Shown here piece by piece: positions 10,528 to 25,300 of a DNA stretch of 64,000 nt (positions are counted from its first letter, which is position 1; every line of letters begins with the position of its first letter). The position numbers were made by a program, and so were the translations under genes. The DNA is from Myrica gale (lineage: Eukaryota; Streptophyta; Magnoliopsida; Fagales; Myricaceae): assembly GCA_963930655.1 (NCBI GenBank), contig OZ005600.1:9179501-9243500 (forward strand), in the 5' to 3' direction. The notes beneath the pieces were generated by a model. It was not told where the DNA came from. It was given only the letters and a program-made list of their open reading frames with translations, and did not search any database.

Positions 10528-13366
10528 ATGTCGAGCACCCCCGAGTCGGGCCAAGTACAGGCCCTGGCGAGAAGGCCGTCTCGCAGCGCCGCCATGACTA
10601 CCTTCTCGACTGAGGTCTTCGACAACGAGGTCGTCCCGTCGTCCCTTGCCTCCATCGCTCCCATCCTCCGCGTCGCTGCCGAGATCGAAAACGAGCGCCC
10701 TCGCATTGCCTATCTATGTAAAATCCTCTCTCTCTCTCTTCTCATATATATATATATATAGTTATATATTGTCTTATATTTGTCTGTCTGCGAGTATGCA
10801 TGCATATGTCCTTGACTGGGTTTTGGAGCATGTGGACGTTGCGAATTTGGTTGTGTAAATGTTTTAGCTAAAAGTCATGTTTTCTAGCTAGTGTTTTCCT
10901 TGCTTTCTGAAAGGCCCTTTTCTGGTTGGTTATTTCGGAAGGTCGATTCTACGCGTTCGAGAAGGCGCACAGGTTGGATCCCAGCTCCAGTGGGCGTGGT
11001 GTGAGGCAGTTCAAGACAGGACTCCTGCAACGATTAGAAAGGGTACAGTCTTCTCCTACCGTTTTTGTTGTTTTGCAATTTTTTTTATTTCATTAATTTT
11101 AGAAGGACAGTTTTTCTGCTATATATTTGACTGCCGTAGTAATTTTTCTCTTTCCTATATCACTGTTTTTTTATTCAAGAATTTTAGACCAAATCTTTTG
11201 CAACCTTCCAAATATGCCTCTAATATATGAAAATTAGTATTTATAGACCGTAATTAAGCCGTACCGACTTGAGTGATAGCTAGTCTATGTGGCTATGTGC
11301 AAATCTTGATTTTATTTATTCCACAAACAAGTTTGCGTTTGTTGATGATCTGTTTTATTATATTTTGTGTATTTTTTTATTTGTGCTTTATTTTTGTTAC
11401 TTGTTTTACTATAATATGATAGTTTAGTGATATTATATTTTAGAACCTCACTAGTAACCAAATTGTGTACATTTAGTTGTTTATTTATGGTTGGCCGTTC
11501 TCAAGGATGTAGACCATATATATTTATTTACAGTTATTCATACCATAAAATTAAAAATTACATCGCAAGTAAAACCAACTTATTATAAGCGCTTATATAA
11601 ATCGAGTTGAATTTGTGTAAAATTAGAGTGCTTCATGAATGAGTTTTTCAGTTCAAGTAGTTATAAGGGTGGCAATCGAGTTGTTCGACATTATCTCCTG
11701 CGTGCCTTCAAGAACAAGCAAGAATTTATTTACTATGAACAGGATATTCGGACTAGTTTATGCACATTTTGACTAATTCTGAAGTCTGTATAATTTTGAA
11801 TTTGAAACTTTTGAAGAGATTTAACACAAACACTCAAGCTTTAACCACGGGCCAAACCAATAGTTTGCTTTGGAATCAAATTTTGTTTTTTTGGATAAGA
11901 TAGTGAGTAGTATTGATCCAAAAAAAAGTACAAAGGGAGCAAGACACCAAAAGAGCTCAAAGGAGCAAGTACAAGGGCCAAAGGCCATCAAGTTACAACA
12001 TGCAGCAGAATTACAAGGAGGACAAACAGAGTACTGCCAAGATCAACTTCTCCTCGATTTCAACAGCGTTTGGAATCTACTTGTTATCACCTTTTTGCCA
12101 AAAATAACCAGCGCGCCACTGCAAGCGGATCCACCCCTTGCGAGGGGGGTAGCCGTGGCTACATGAGACACTTTTTCTGCCTCTCGTCAAGATTCAAGAA
12201 TAGGGCCGTTGGTTTTCTTCAAGGTCAAAGAACCAGGCAGGTTCCCGCGTATTGCTTTAGTAAAGCAATAAAATGATTTTGCTTGGTAAAATTTTGCACA
12301 TTTGCAGCTGGAATGGCTTCTCTCCTTTATTTTTATTTTTTTTCAGAAGCCGAATTCGAATTGGTCGTTATTCAGAGGCTTGTCGTAATTATACTCGCAG
12401 AATACTGACTATCATCTTTTTGTGAGAGCCTAACACTCAAGAAACCATTTGGTTGATATCAAAATGGCAGTAAAACTTGAGATCCTCCCCCAAAAGAATA
12501 GTCTGAAGAAATGTTGAGATTGTTCTTTATCATATTTCTTTGGAAGCGTAAGGAGAATTGGTTCGTCTCTTTTTGACTCAGGACAATGCTTCTAGTCTTG
12601 CCTCTCGGGTGAAGAAGACAGATGCAAGAGAAATTGAAAGCTTTTATCAGCAATACTATGAGCAATATGTTAAAGCTCTTGACCAAGGGGAACAGGCAGA
12701 CAGGTATTCAAACGACTGTAACGCTTCGTTGTTGTGTTGCCTAATATGCGTGTTGACGCCGAATTTTCGACAGGGCTCAACTCGGGAAAGCTTACCAGAC
12801 AGCTGGAGTGCTTTTTGAAGTGCTTTGTGCAGTTAATAAAACTGAGAAAGTTGAAGAAGTTGCTCCAGAGGTAAGTCGACATATAGTCATTCTACTATAT
12901 ATGATTTGTCCAGACAGTGGGCGTTTTGCTGCCTACATCATTCTGTTTCAAATATCAACAACCGATGGCATAAGCATGTTGGCAACGATTTCTCTATGGC
13001 CAGATTATCGCGGCCGCCAGAGATGTCCAAGAAAAGACAGAAATTTATGCACCATATAACATTCTTCCTCTGGATTCAGCGGGGGCCTCACAGTCTATCA
13101 TGCAGCTTGAAGAGGTATTGTGCCGTTGTGGTTAATAACTCCAGCGTCTAGTTTTTTTTTTTTTTTTTTTTTTATACCTATTTGGCGTGGCAATCAACTT
13201 TCTTGCGTTCTGTTTATACCAGGTTAAAGCTGCTGTGGCTGCACTGTGGAACACTCGTGGCTTGAGTTGGCCCAGTGCGTTTGAACAACACAGACAGAAA
13301 GCAGGAGATTTAGACCTTCTTGATTGGCTGAGGGCCATGTTTGGATTCCAGGCATGTTCTAAACCC

Positions 13367-13397
<31 letters not shown>

Positions 13398-16300
13398 GCT
13401 GATAGCTAAGGCCTTAGCCTGAACCTCAGGAACAAGTTTTTAATGCATGTGGTTGTTATTCTGACTACAGAGGGACAACGTCAGGAATCAGAGGGAGAAT
13501 TTGATTTTGCTACTTGCGAATGCCCATATAAGGCTTCATCCCAAGCCTGAACCTCTTAACAAGGCATGCACCTATTTCTCATTCTTTTGAATTTAGTTTT
13601 GTCTAAAGTTCCAACAATTGTAGTTTCTTTTGTCCCTTTGACGAGTGATGGTAATAAAAATGTATGTAGATTAAATTTTGTTGTGGTGATTTGGACTTTA
13701 AAGCCGAAGTGGGATGTGCGTATGCGTGCACGGATGCATTTGGTAGTTAATTTCCTGATAGATTGACCAGAGTCTCATGGATTTTTCTGGTTGATTTTGG
13801 GCCTCAATCATGGGCTCTTCTTTGGTCGGAGAACGGTCTTTATGCCTAGCCTGGCTGGTGTATGATCTTAAACTACTGGCCGGTGGTTGAACTGTTCTTC
13901 TGTTTCTTTTTATTTTATGCAGCTTGATGAACGTGGTGTTGATGCAGTTATGAACAAGCTCTTCAAGAACTATAGAACATGGTGCAAGTTTTTGGGACGA
14001 AAACACAGTCTACGGTGAGATATGAGAGTTCTATGCTTTTACACTTGCAACTTAACTATGATCTACAACTGCGATGCTAAAAGAGGGAATCTCATTCAAT
14101 GTAGGCTCCCTCAAGGTCAACAAGAGATACAGCAGCGAAAATTACTATACATGGGTTTATATCTTCTTATCTGGGGTGAAGCAGCTAATGTTCGCTTCAT
14201 GCCAGAATGCTTATGCTACATTTTTCATAATGTATGCACTGTTCTCATCTGCACGGATTCTCTTCTCGGTCTTTTTCTTGTCTCAATATGCACATATATT
14301 ACATCTTTGAGGCACACTTTGCCTTTCAGATGGCATATGAACTCCATGGCCTATTGGCTGGAAATGTTAGCATTGTTACTGGTGAAAACATCAAGCCTTC
14401 TTATGGAGGGGATGATGAGGCTTTCCTGCGGAAGGTTATAACACCCCTTTACCGGGTAATCGAAAAGGTATTTCTTGAAAAATCCTTTCTGATGGTTCAA
14501 ACTGCAGACCTTTCTTTCTGATATGAGAATGCTAGCAATGAAATTCCAGGAAGCCAAGAGGAGCAGAAATGGAAGAGCTCCTCACTCTGATTGGTGCAAT
14601 TATGATGATCTGAATGAGTACTTCTGGTGTGTGTAGGCTTTATATAAGTTTGTGGAGATTTTATTGCTTGTCTGGATCCTTGTTTTTCTGATTAGAATTT
14701 GAGTTTTCTTTCTAGGTCGGCTGACTGCTTTTCTCTTGGTTGGCCTATGCGTGATGATGGCGATTTCTTCAAATCAACACGTGATATAGCACAGGTTCTT
14801 ATAAGCTAAGCAGTTCCTACTACATTTCTCATTTTTGTTTGTTATTTCATCTTAATAACTGCTATCCAGAGAAGAAGGGGTTCTAGAAGAAAATCTAGAA
14901 GCACAGGCAAATCATACTTTGTCGAGACCAGAACTTTTTGGCACATTTTTCGAAGTTTCGATAGGTTGTGGACCTTTTATATACTGGCTTTACAGGTACT
15001 TAATTGCAACTAGGTGGAAATACTAGACGGGAGTTCCTTTTTCCGGCTTCTTATTTATTTTGCTTGTTTCAATAATGTTCAATCTTTTTCCTCTGATTTG
15101 TTACAGGGAATGATCATCCTTTCATGGAAAAAGGTTAAACCGGCGGATATATTTGAATCAAAAGTCCTATTCAATCTATCCACTATATTCATCACGGCAG
15201 CTCTTCTCCGCTTCCTTCAAAGTATTATACGTGACGTACAGAAGCAATTGCCATTTATTTTTAATTCCTCACAAATAGCCTTTGTCTCTTGCATCTCATA
15301 AAAGTTGCTGTTGGGGGGGGGGGGGGGGTCCTTTTCTTGACTACCAGGATTTTATTAGCTTTTTTGCTTGTATGTTTTGAGTGCATTCAGTACAATATCC
15401 TTTGTACTCTCTTCACCTTTTTATTTTATTTTTAATGAGATGAGCTTACTTATATATAAAAAAAGGATGTCTAAGCTTGGAGTTAAATTGTTCCTCATCT
15501 GTTTGTCAAATAGATGTTAAGTAGTTGGACAAGATTTTATTGCTTCTTTTGAATAATTTCTGTCTTTTGTTTTGTTTTAGGTATTTTGGACCTTGTTTTG
15601 AACTTTCCCGGGTATCACAGGCGGAGGTTCACGGATGTGCTCAGAAATGTTCTCAAGATAGTTGTTAGTCTTGCATGGGCCATCATCCTTCCAGTTTTTT
15701 ATCTGCACTCATCAAAAGTGGCTCCTGAAAAAATTAAAGATGTGTTGTCATTTCTCGGTGAAGTGAAGGGCATTTCTCCTCTATATATCATGGCTGTTGC
15801 CGTTTATTTGCTCCCAAATTTACTGGCAGCTGCGTTATTCATCTTCCCGATGCTCCGACGTTGGATTGAAAACTCAGATTGGCATATCATTAGGTTCCTC
15901 TTGTGGTGGTCACAGGTATTTGTGTTTCCCTGCTCTTCTTAACTCCTATATGTCTTTTTGTATGCTTTATATAGTCTTTCGTTTTTGCTTTCCAAGGCGC
16001 TTAACAGGTAGGATGTTTGTTTGTAACAATCCCACATTGGTTGGGGAATAAAAGTAATGCCTTAATATAAGCTTGAAGGCACCTCCACTTGGTAAGCCGG
16101 TTTTCCAAGGTGTGAATCTCCAAGTTTATGTGGGTTCATTACAAATGGTATCGGAGCCGGTTGTGGGCTCTTGTTCTACCCCGCCACAACGCCTACGGAG
16201 TGGCCGGCCATGGATCCGGTGGTACGGGCACGACCCTAGTCCAAGGAATAGAAGGCACGGCCGTGGATCCAGTGAAACGGGCATGACCCCAGTCCGGTGA

Positions 16301-19300
16301 ATAGAAGTCCCATGGTGCTCGACCAACGTGGGCGTTGGTCTTAAAGGGTGGTGGTATGTAACAATCCCACATTGGTTGGGGAATAAAAGTAATGCCTTAA
16401 TATAAGCTTTGGAGGCACCTCCACTTGGTAAGCCGGTTTTTCAAGGTGTGAATCTCCAAGTTTATGTGGGTTCATTACAAATGGTATTGGAGCCGGTTGT
16501 GGGCTCTTGTTCTACCCCGCCACAACGCCTACGGAGTGGCCGGCCATGGATCCGGTGGTACGGGCACGACCCTAGTCCAAGGAATAGAAGGCACGGCCAT
16601 GGATCCAGTGGAACGGGTATGACCCCAGTCCGGTGAATAGAAGCCCCATGGTGCTCGACCAACGTGGGCGTTGGTCTTAAAGGGTGGTGGTATGTAACAA
16701 TCCCACATTGGTTGGGGAATAAAAGTAATGCCTTAATATAAGCTTGGAGGCACCTCCACTTGGTAAGCCGGTTTTCCAAGGTGTGAATCTCCAAGTTTAT
16801 GTGGGTTCATTACATTGTTCTGATTATTTGATCAGATATGTTGCTTAAGCCGACTGATTGCATGACCAAAAGATGAAAGTAGCTGGATAAGTTTACGTTG
16901 TATGAAAGCGGGAAAATAAATACTCCAGTGATCTCAACTGAAAACAATATGTCACAGGTTCTGGCTGGATGTGCGGAATGGGGGAACTATACACGTTGCT
17001 TATGCTACAAAGAAATTAGCTTCGTCTGCTGCATGAAGTAGATGTTTATCTAGTGACAGAATCAAATATTCTCCTTAGTATCTGAACATATTAACTTTAT
17101 ATTTTCTAGTATGTTGTAGATCAACAAAGACAGCTGATAGTGGAGCTTTGTTAAGTTGCTTATCCTCCTAGTCATGTTTTATGCTGGTAGCATACGATTG
17201 GAAAATAATTTTTTTCCTGGTAGAGGCTTCATCCATAATAGGTTAAGCTGAAATCAATAACAATGTTTGCTTATTTGGTGAAACTGTTGGATATTTTTAA
17301 GATATAATTCTACTAAGTCAATCTTGCACACAAAAATCAAGAAGCTCTGGGTGATCCTGGTTGCACAGAACCATATATCTCTTATATCCTCGTACCTATT
17401 TCATTATCCCAACCAATATACATCTCTTTGTTACTTTGATGCAGCCAAGAATATATATTGGGAGGGGGATGCATGAAAGTCAGTTTGGTCTGATAAAGTG
17501 AGTATGCTATTGAAATGCACTAAATTTAGCCAATAACTTACAGTTCTGTATTTCCGTTTGTTGTTTGGTCGAAGTTGCTTCATTTTTCACATTAATTTTC
17601 CAACTTCAGGTATACCCTGTTTTGGCTGATACTCCTGAGTTCCAAGTTTGCATTCAGCTATTTTATCCAGGTAATTGGTTGGTCGATAATTGTTATTCTA
17701 TCTATCCAATTTATATATGTTGGTTGTTTGGTTTTCTGTAACCATTTTGTCTGTGTTTCCCTAGATAAAACCTCTGGTGAAGCCAACACGAGACATAATG
17801 AGTATTCATCATATTGACTATGACTGGCATGAATTTTTTCCCAAAGGTATCTTTATGTTGCTGTTACCTTCTTTTTATGTTTTCCACTTAGATGCCCATT
17901 TTATGCTAAGGATTCTCTTGTCAAATGCAGCGAAAAATAACTATGGAGCGCTTGTGTCTCTCTGGGCACCCGTGATCTTGGTGTGTTTTAATAGATCTTT
18001 CCCGTGTTTAGTCTGATGTTTTGTTACTTTTCTCAGTTTTAGGGTATGAACACCTCCCACAGTTTCCTTTGGTAAGGCATCTCATATGTATTACAATTTC
18101 AATGCAGGTATATTTCATGGACACCCAAATTTGGTATGCCATTTGCTCGACTTTATATGGTGGTGTTCAGGGAGCTTTTGATCGTCTAGGAGAGGTAAGC
18201 CTTTATTTGACCAATTTTCATTCTTTTGTTCTAAATGATTCATGACACCTTGTCTCAGTTTACCCAGTGAATCATTGTACATAAACAAAAGTGGGTTGTC
18301 TATCCATTTTATTTGCTTCAGATTTCTCCATAACAAATTTTCCAAAACTATATTAGTTGGAGTTTTCTCCCCAACAATACTTGGATTGCACAACCAAATA
18401 TTCATGATAAGTAAGCCTAAGGTTATTGAAATTGAATTGTGCACTCTCGGGCTGTACAATTGTGCATCTTATATATAAAACTTAGGTCACCTACTCCATC
18501 AAATTATTTAGGAGGCTTAACAGAATTGCTTGAAAAGGGAGATGTATCATATCATGAGTGCATAACATCCTCAATATATATCATCCTTTGGGTAAACTGT
18601 ATGCTGCTTGAGCAAATTAAAGCATGGCTACATTGCCAACGATTATGGTAGTAGGTTGGTATTTCTGATCTTCATGCTTACTCTCTCTCCCCCCATGTTG
18701 TATAATAGACGTGGTTGGCTAGACCTCTTCACTATACTAAGAAATGTAGATGACCATCATATTTTTTTATCAGTTTGAAGTGTTTAGCTTAGTCTTCCGC
18801 TAATATCATTGTAGAATTGATAGAACTCACTTCTGTTCATGGGAAAACATGAGATTCAACTTTATGCAATCATTAGGGTAAATTGTGACAATGGTGTTGC
18901 AACAACTCTGTGGCGTGTTGACTTGAACTTACTCTCTGACTTGCACTTTGAGGCCAGTGTATGTTGATATCCTTTCTGTTTCTTACAGATACGAACTCTT
19001 GGCATGGTAAGATCAAGGTTCCAATCCTTACCTGGTGCATTCAACACGTATTTGGTGCCTTCTGATAAGTCACAGAAAAGGGGTTTCTCTCTATCAAAGC
19101 GTTTTGCTGAGGTTGCACTTGTGCTTTCAAAATGTATATATTTTTGTATATACCCTAAATCGATAAAGTCATATATGTTTACTCTTTTTCCACGACTTTA
19201 TAGATAACGGCAAGCAGGAGAAGTGAAGCTGCCAAATTTGCTCAGTTATGGAATGAAGTAATATGTAGTTTCCGTGAGCAAGATCTACTAAGCGACAGGA

Positions 19301-22300
19301 AAGGCCCCTAAACCATTTTTAACTGTTTCTTTGACCTTACTATCTTTTTATTTATCAGAAAGTCACACTGATAGGGCTTCTTCTTAGTGCAGGGAAATGG
19401 ATCTTTTGATAGTTCCTTATTCATCAGATCCTAGCCTGAAAATAATTCAATGGCCCCCGTTTTTGCTTGCTAGCAAGGTCAGCATAGTCCTTTTTCAAAA
19501 TTTGTTTCATCTGTTGCCTCTCTTTGTCATTGACTGTTTGTCTCCATTGAAGATCCCAATAGCATTGGACATGGCTGCGCAATTTCGATCCAAGGACTCC
19601 GACCTTTGGAGGCGCATATGTGGGGACGAATATATGAAATGTGCTGTAATTGAATGCTACGAATCTTTCAAGCATGTTCTGAATGCCTTGGTGGTTGGTG
19701 AAACTGAGAAAAGGTCATTACTGGCACCACTTGGTTCCTAACTAGTGAAATAAATTTTAAACCGAATCTAGTTTCCATTACCAGGATTCAACAGAATTTC
19801 AGCTGTAAGATTTCTATTAAGTGTTTCACAAATTTCTGACTTTTTGTTGGCTTAGCGAACCTGGACTCATACTATTAGTTGTAAAACACTTTAAATTTAA
19901 AGTTTTACATCAGCTGATTGAAGATAAATATTGACAGAAGGAAAGAGTTTATTTTCTGATTCTTTTGGTTACATAAAATGAGTGTAAACCAAAAAGCATT
20001 ACAGATTTTTTGCTATTTTGTGTCACTGCTACATTCTCTAACATCAATGATAATGGAACAGGATAATAGGCATCATCTTAAAAGAAGTTGAAAGTAACAT
20101 TTCAAAGAATACACTTCTTGTAAATTTCAGAATGGGCTCTTTGCCTGCTCTGTGCAAGAAATTTGTGGAGCTTGTGGGGATCTTGGTGAGTTTTTGCAGA
20201 AATTTCTTATCATAGCTGCACTTTGTCCTTGTTTCTGCACGATGATCTGAAAAAAGCATCTTACCTCTTCCTTCCAATCTGCAGAAAGATGGCGATCCAT
20301 CCAAGAAAGATACAGTGGTGCTGTTGCTGCAAGACATGTTAGAAGTAGTTACCCGTGATATGATGGTGAATGAGATCCGGTTGGTTAACTTTGTTGGAAC
20401 CAGTTTGTGCTGATTCATATTTAAGTTTAGTGGGAAAAGTCTGGAGTTTTCCATACGAGGATAATAATACTTGCCATCTCTCATGTAATATATCTTTCAG
20501 GGAACTGGTAGAAGTTGGTCATAGTAGTAAGGATTCTGGAAGGCAACTTTTTGCTGGCAATGATGCGAAACCAGCTATAGTGTTCCCTCCTATAGTCACC
20601 GCACAATGGGAAGAACAGGTTCAGGAATTGCAGTAACTAATGGCGATTGGATTATAAGTGATCCTTCAGATTCTTTATAACATTGGCAATTATATGACTT
20701 ATTACATTTTTCAGATAAGACGCCTCTATCTACTGTTGACAGTGAAGGAATCCGCTCTTGATGTACCTACAAATCTTGAAGCACGTAGAAGGATTGCATT
20801 TTTCACGAACTCATTGTTCATGGATATGCCACGTGCTCCAAAAGTTCGTAAAATGATATCGTTTAGGTCTGATTCATATATTCAATAAACTTGCTTAGAA
20901 TTTTGGTCAAGTTCATCTTGCTTGGTTATTTTAGAAAAGGCAGTCATTTGAAGTATTGTTCATTGCTTCTAGACCAGCCACGTGTTCATAGAAATTCCAT
21001 TCCTTGGTCTTTTTATGGAGCACATCCCAAGAAACATATTAACAATATGTTGCAAACTATAAGTAGAGAAGTATTCCTAGTGATAGTACCCCTGTTAATT
21101 GTACTTGTCTATGTATATCAAATAATGAAGTCCTCTTGCCATACTAGGTGCAATCATAGATGACTAGTGAAGCTTGTTCTAACTTCTTGTTCTTTAATGT
21201 ATAATGATTACTTGTGTCTATTCCTTTTAATTATTTCCTGAGTAGAGGGTGAAGGTTTTTTTGTGAATTATTACACGTGCAATATGGTAACAAAGTCATT
21301 TTTCTTGCAATTGCAGTGTCTTGACTCCCTACTATAGTGAGGAAACTGTCTATTCTAAAGCTGACCTTGAGATGGAAAATGAAGATGGTGTATCAATCAT
21401 ATATTACCTGCAAAAGATTTTTCCAGGTTTGTGACATAAAATCCTAGACTGTTTAATGTGGAGCTTAGGTTTGTTTGAAGTGTCTTCATTGTGGTTGGTA
21501 TCAGTAATTTAGAAATCATGTCATGACTTGGTTAGATGAGTGGAATAACTTCATGGAGCGACTAAACTGCAAAAAAGACGGTGAAATTTTGGAAAATGAA
21601 GAGAACATATTGCAGCTTCGTCACTGGGTCTCTTTACGGGGACAAACTCTCTTCAAGACAGGTACTTGATGCATTATTCTTTAAGTTAATTTTATCCACC
21701 AAAATGTTCACAGAAAGAAACATGCATCTACCTACTTTTGTCTTTGGTCATAGCAATTTTCATCCTTGCAGTTAGGGGAATGATGTATTACCGACGGGCT
21801 TTGAAGCTTCAGGCTTTTCTTGACATGGCTTCTGAACCCGGTACATGTGCCATAACTTTTTCCCTTATAAGCCCCTCAATAGAATGACAGTAGTGTGTTA
21901 GGCATGGGATTCCCGATGCTTTTTTACCTGAGACGCTACTTTTGCTTATGTAGGCACTGTTATATACATGATAACTTTTTTCTGCCCCGTGAAATGCAGC
22001 CTATAGTGTCTACTGAGTTTTTTTTCTATTGGAACCAATTATGCTGGTATCTGACTCATTTTTATTATGAGTAGAGATACTGGAAGGCTACAAAGCAGTC
22101 ACAATTCCATCAGAGGAAGATAAGAAAAGTCAGAGATCCCTATATGCGCAATTAGAGGCTGTGGCTGACATGAAATTCACATACGTTGCTACATGTCAGA
22201 ATTATGGGCATCAGAAGCGGAGTGGAGATCGCCGTGCAACAGACATTCTTAATTTGATGGTTAAGTATGTTATTCATCTGATGAAGTTGATAGGATTATG

Positions 22301-25300
22301 CAAATTTACTTCTTTGAATATTTGAATGCTGCATGCATTTTGTGAAATTATCTTATTCCTGTTCATTCTTTGCGCAGTAATCCCTCTCTTCGTGTGGCAT
22401 TTATTGATGAAGTTGAAGAGGGAGAACAGAAGGTTTACTACTCTGTATTGGTCAAAGCTGTTGATAATCTTGATCAGGTGAATACCCCGTGAACTCCCCA
22501 TGGAACAACCATATTGATTTACAATTGCAACACTGATAATTGATGTATCTTCTTAAAGGAAATCTATCGAATAAAATTGCCAGGCTCAGCAAAGATTGGA
22601 GAAGGGAAGCCTGAAAATCAAAACCATGCTATAATTTTCACTAGAGGCGAAGCTCTCCAGGCCATTGACATGAACCAAGTTAGTAAACAGAAATTTGAAA
22701 TGATCCCTGTTCCACCATTGATCTTTAGGCCACTGTTGTAACTAGTCAATTTATTGTAGGATAATTACTTGGAAGAAGCTTTTAAGATGCGTAACCTTCT
22801 GGAAGAATTTAATGAGGATCATGGAGTGCGTCCACCTACAATTTTGGGTGTTCGTGAACATATCTTTACTGGAAGGTTGGATGAACTCTGTTTATTGGGG
22901 GCTCTAAGGGTTTTTAATTTGAAATTCCACACTTTGATCATATACTTTATTGTTTATTATATGTTACAACATCTGAACTGCAGTGTATCTTCGTTGGCTT
23001 GGTTTATGTCCAATCAAGAAATGTCATTCGTTACCATAGGTCAAAGAGTTCTAGCAAGACCTTTGAAGTACGTTCTCTCTCTTGCCTTTTTCTGCTTTGT
23101 GTTAATCAAATATTCTAAGGCAATTACTTATGAAGTCCTCACTCATGTTGAACAGCAACCCAGAATTCATTTGACATTTTCCATATATAGTTAATAACAG
23201 ACATATTATAGATGTCCGGTTTATATCCTCATTGAAGAGTGGTGGTTGTAACTATATGTTGCATCTGTGGGTTGATTAAAGTACTTCATGGATGTCCAAA
23301 CTAGAATTTGGTGTGTTTCATTTTAGTAGGGGATTCTTAATAACCAAGCTCTTGTCTCCTTACTCACTCGGCTTAACCCTCAATTGGAAGATCACTTTTT
23401 TCCTGTAGACCATGCTAATTACTTGGACATTTTTATTAGGTTACAAGAAGCCATATTGGTATGGGAACTGAAATTTCTCTTTGATGTTATCATGAAATCA
23501 TCTTAATGGCCATGATGCAGCCACATTTTATATTCTGGCTCACACTGTGTTTGTTGGCTTTAGGGTTCGTTTCCACTATGGCCATCCAGATGTATTTGAT
23601 AGAATCTTCCACATTACCCGGGGTGGCATCAGCAAGGCTTCTCGTGGCATCAATCTCAGCGAGGACATCTTTGCCGGTAACATCCTCAAATCATCCATTT
23701 GCTCAGATGTACATACCTCTTAACGTGATCTTTATCTATGCAGGTTTCAATTCGACTTTAAGAAGAGGAAATGTTACACACCATGAGTATATCCAAGTCG
23801 GAAAGGGTAGAGATGTTGGGCTAAACCAAATCTCACTCTTTGAAGCAAAAGTGGCCTGTGGTAATGGAGAGCAGACACTTAGCAGGGATGTCTATCGATT
23901 GGGCCATCGCTTTGACTTCTTCCGGATGCTGTCGTTTTATTTTACGACAGTAGGATTCTATGTCAGCGCTATGGTAATTCTTATTAGAAGCATTACTCTA
24001 GTTGAAAAATAAAAAAGCGGATATTTACTTTGGTGGAGATGAATTGAATGTTATTATATTATTTGTTGCACCATCTACAATACTTAGTCGAACGAGAAGA
24101 AGCTGACTTCAACTAGTTGATTAAGTTTCATTAAGTTGAACAAATATGATTGCAAAATGTATGAAAGAAAAGAAAGAAAGTTCAGGTACATATGAAATTA
24201 CTTATGGAGTCTGTTTTTCAGAAGGTAAGACCTGTATCTGTGATAAGTATTAAACATGATCATTACTGATCAGCATTAGTGTTCTTTTCTATACGTATGA
24301 TATAGTCTCCGTGAGGTCAACCTGCCTTGTATTACCCACTCGTCTTAATTCTGCTAGTTGGATGTTGGATACTTTTCTGCACTAAAGTTTAAGTAAAACA
24401 TCTCTTCAACTTAAGAACAGAAGAAACAATGCTTAATGTAGCTTAGATTCATTTCATTCCTCTACTTTGGTGAACTACTTCAACTGATTGTCGTTGCAAT
24501 GTATAAGATAGATGCTTTACTGAGTTCAATGGGTATGAACTCTAACGTTTCCTTCTGGAGAGGTGAAATAAGTGCCTTTCTTGTCTTGATTGTGTCAGTC
24601 ATTTCCATCATGGAGTGGACACCATACTTCAATAATTACTTCATGCTAAAATTTTATCTAGAACCCACAACCCCAAAAAAAACCCACCTACACACCCATA
24701 ACAAAAAAAAGGAGCAGAAAAAAGTTGTGAAATAGGTTGTGATTAATTCACATTAAAGTAATTACCCAAAAAATCAGATTAAAATGACAAACCCTAATAT
24801 GCTGGAGCAACTCAGTGTTGACTTAGGAAGTTTACCAATTTAATTTGCATCTTCTTCTTGTAATGCAGATGGTTGTCATGACAGTCTATGTTTTTTTATA
24901 TGGTAGACTTTACCTGTCCTTGAGCGGATTGGAGAAGGAAATAGTTAAGTACGCCAGGAACAAGGGAGACGATCCTCTAAAGGCAGCTATGGCGTCACAA
25001 TCCCTTGTTCAAATAGGTCTTTTGATGACCTTGCCAATGGTCATGGAGATTGGACTGGAGAGAGGGTTCAGAACTGCATTAAGTGACGTAATAATCATGC
25101 AGCTGCAGCTAGCTGCAGTTTTCTTCACTTTCTCACTTGGAACAAAGGTTCACTATTTTGGCCGAACAATCCTGCATGGCGGGGCGAAGTACAGAGCAAC
25201 TGGGCGTGGTTTTGTGGTCCGCCATGAGAAGTTTGCTGAGAACTATAGGATGTACTCAAGGAGCCACTTTGTGAAAGGGCTAGAGCTTATGGTTTTGCTC

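Noticed and set aside
12808..13151. ORFs overlapping CalS5 exons 4-5 in the intron-retained sequence
   Set aside because: They are read-throughs of exons into introns; the spliced frame accounts for them.
16073..16794. Repeated 75-codon ORFs on plus strand and 66/110-codon ORFs on minus strand
   Set aside because: They lie entirely in the TRIM array and repeat because the internal domains are duplicated. TRIMs have no coding capacity.
16022..16814. CRISPR-like or satellite array
   Set aside because: The repeats have LTR ends, primer-binding sites, purine tracts and a target duplication, so a retroelement explains them.
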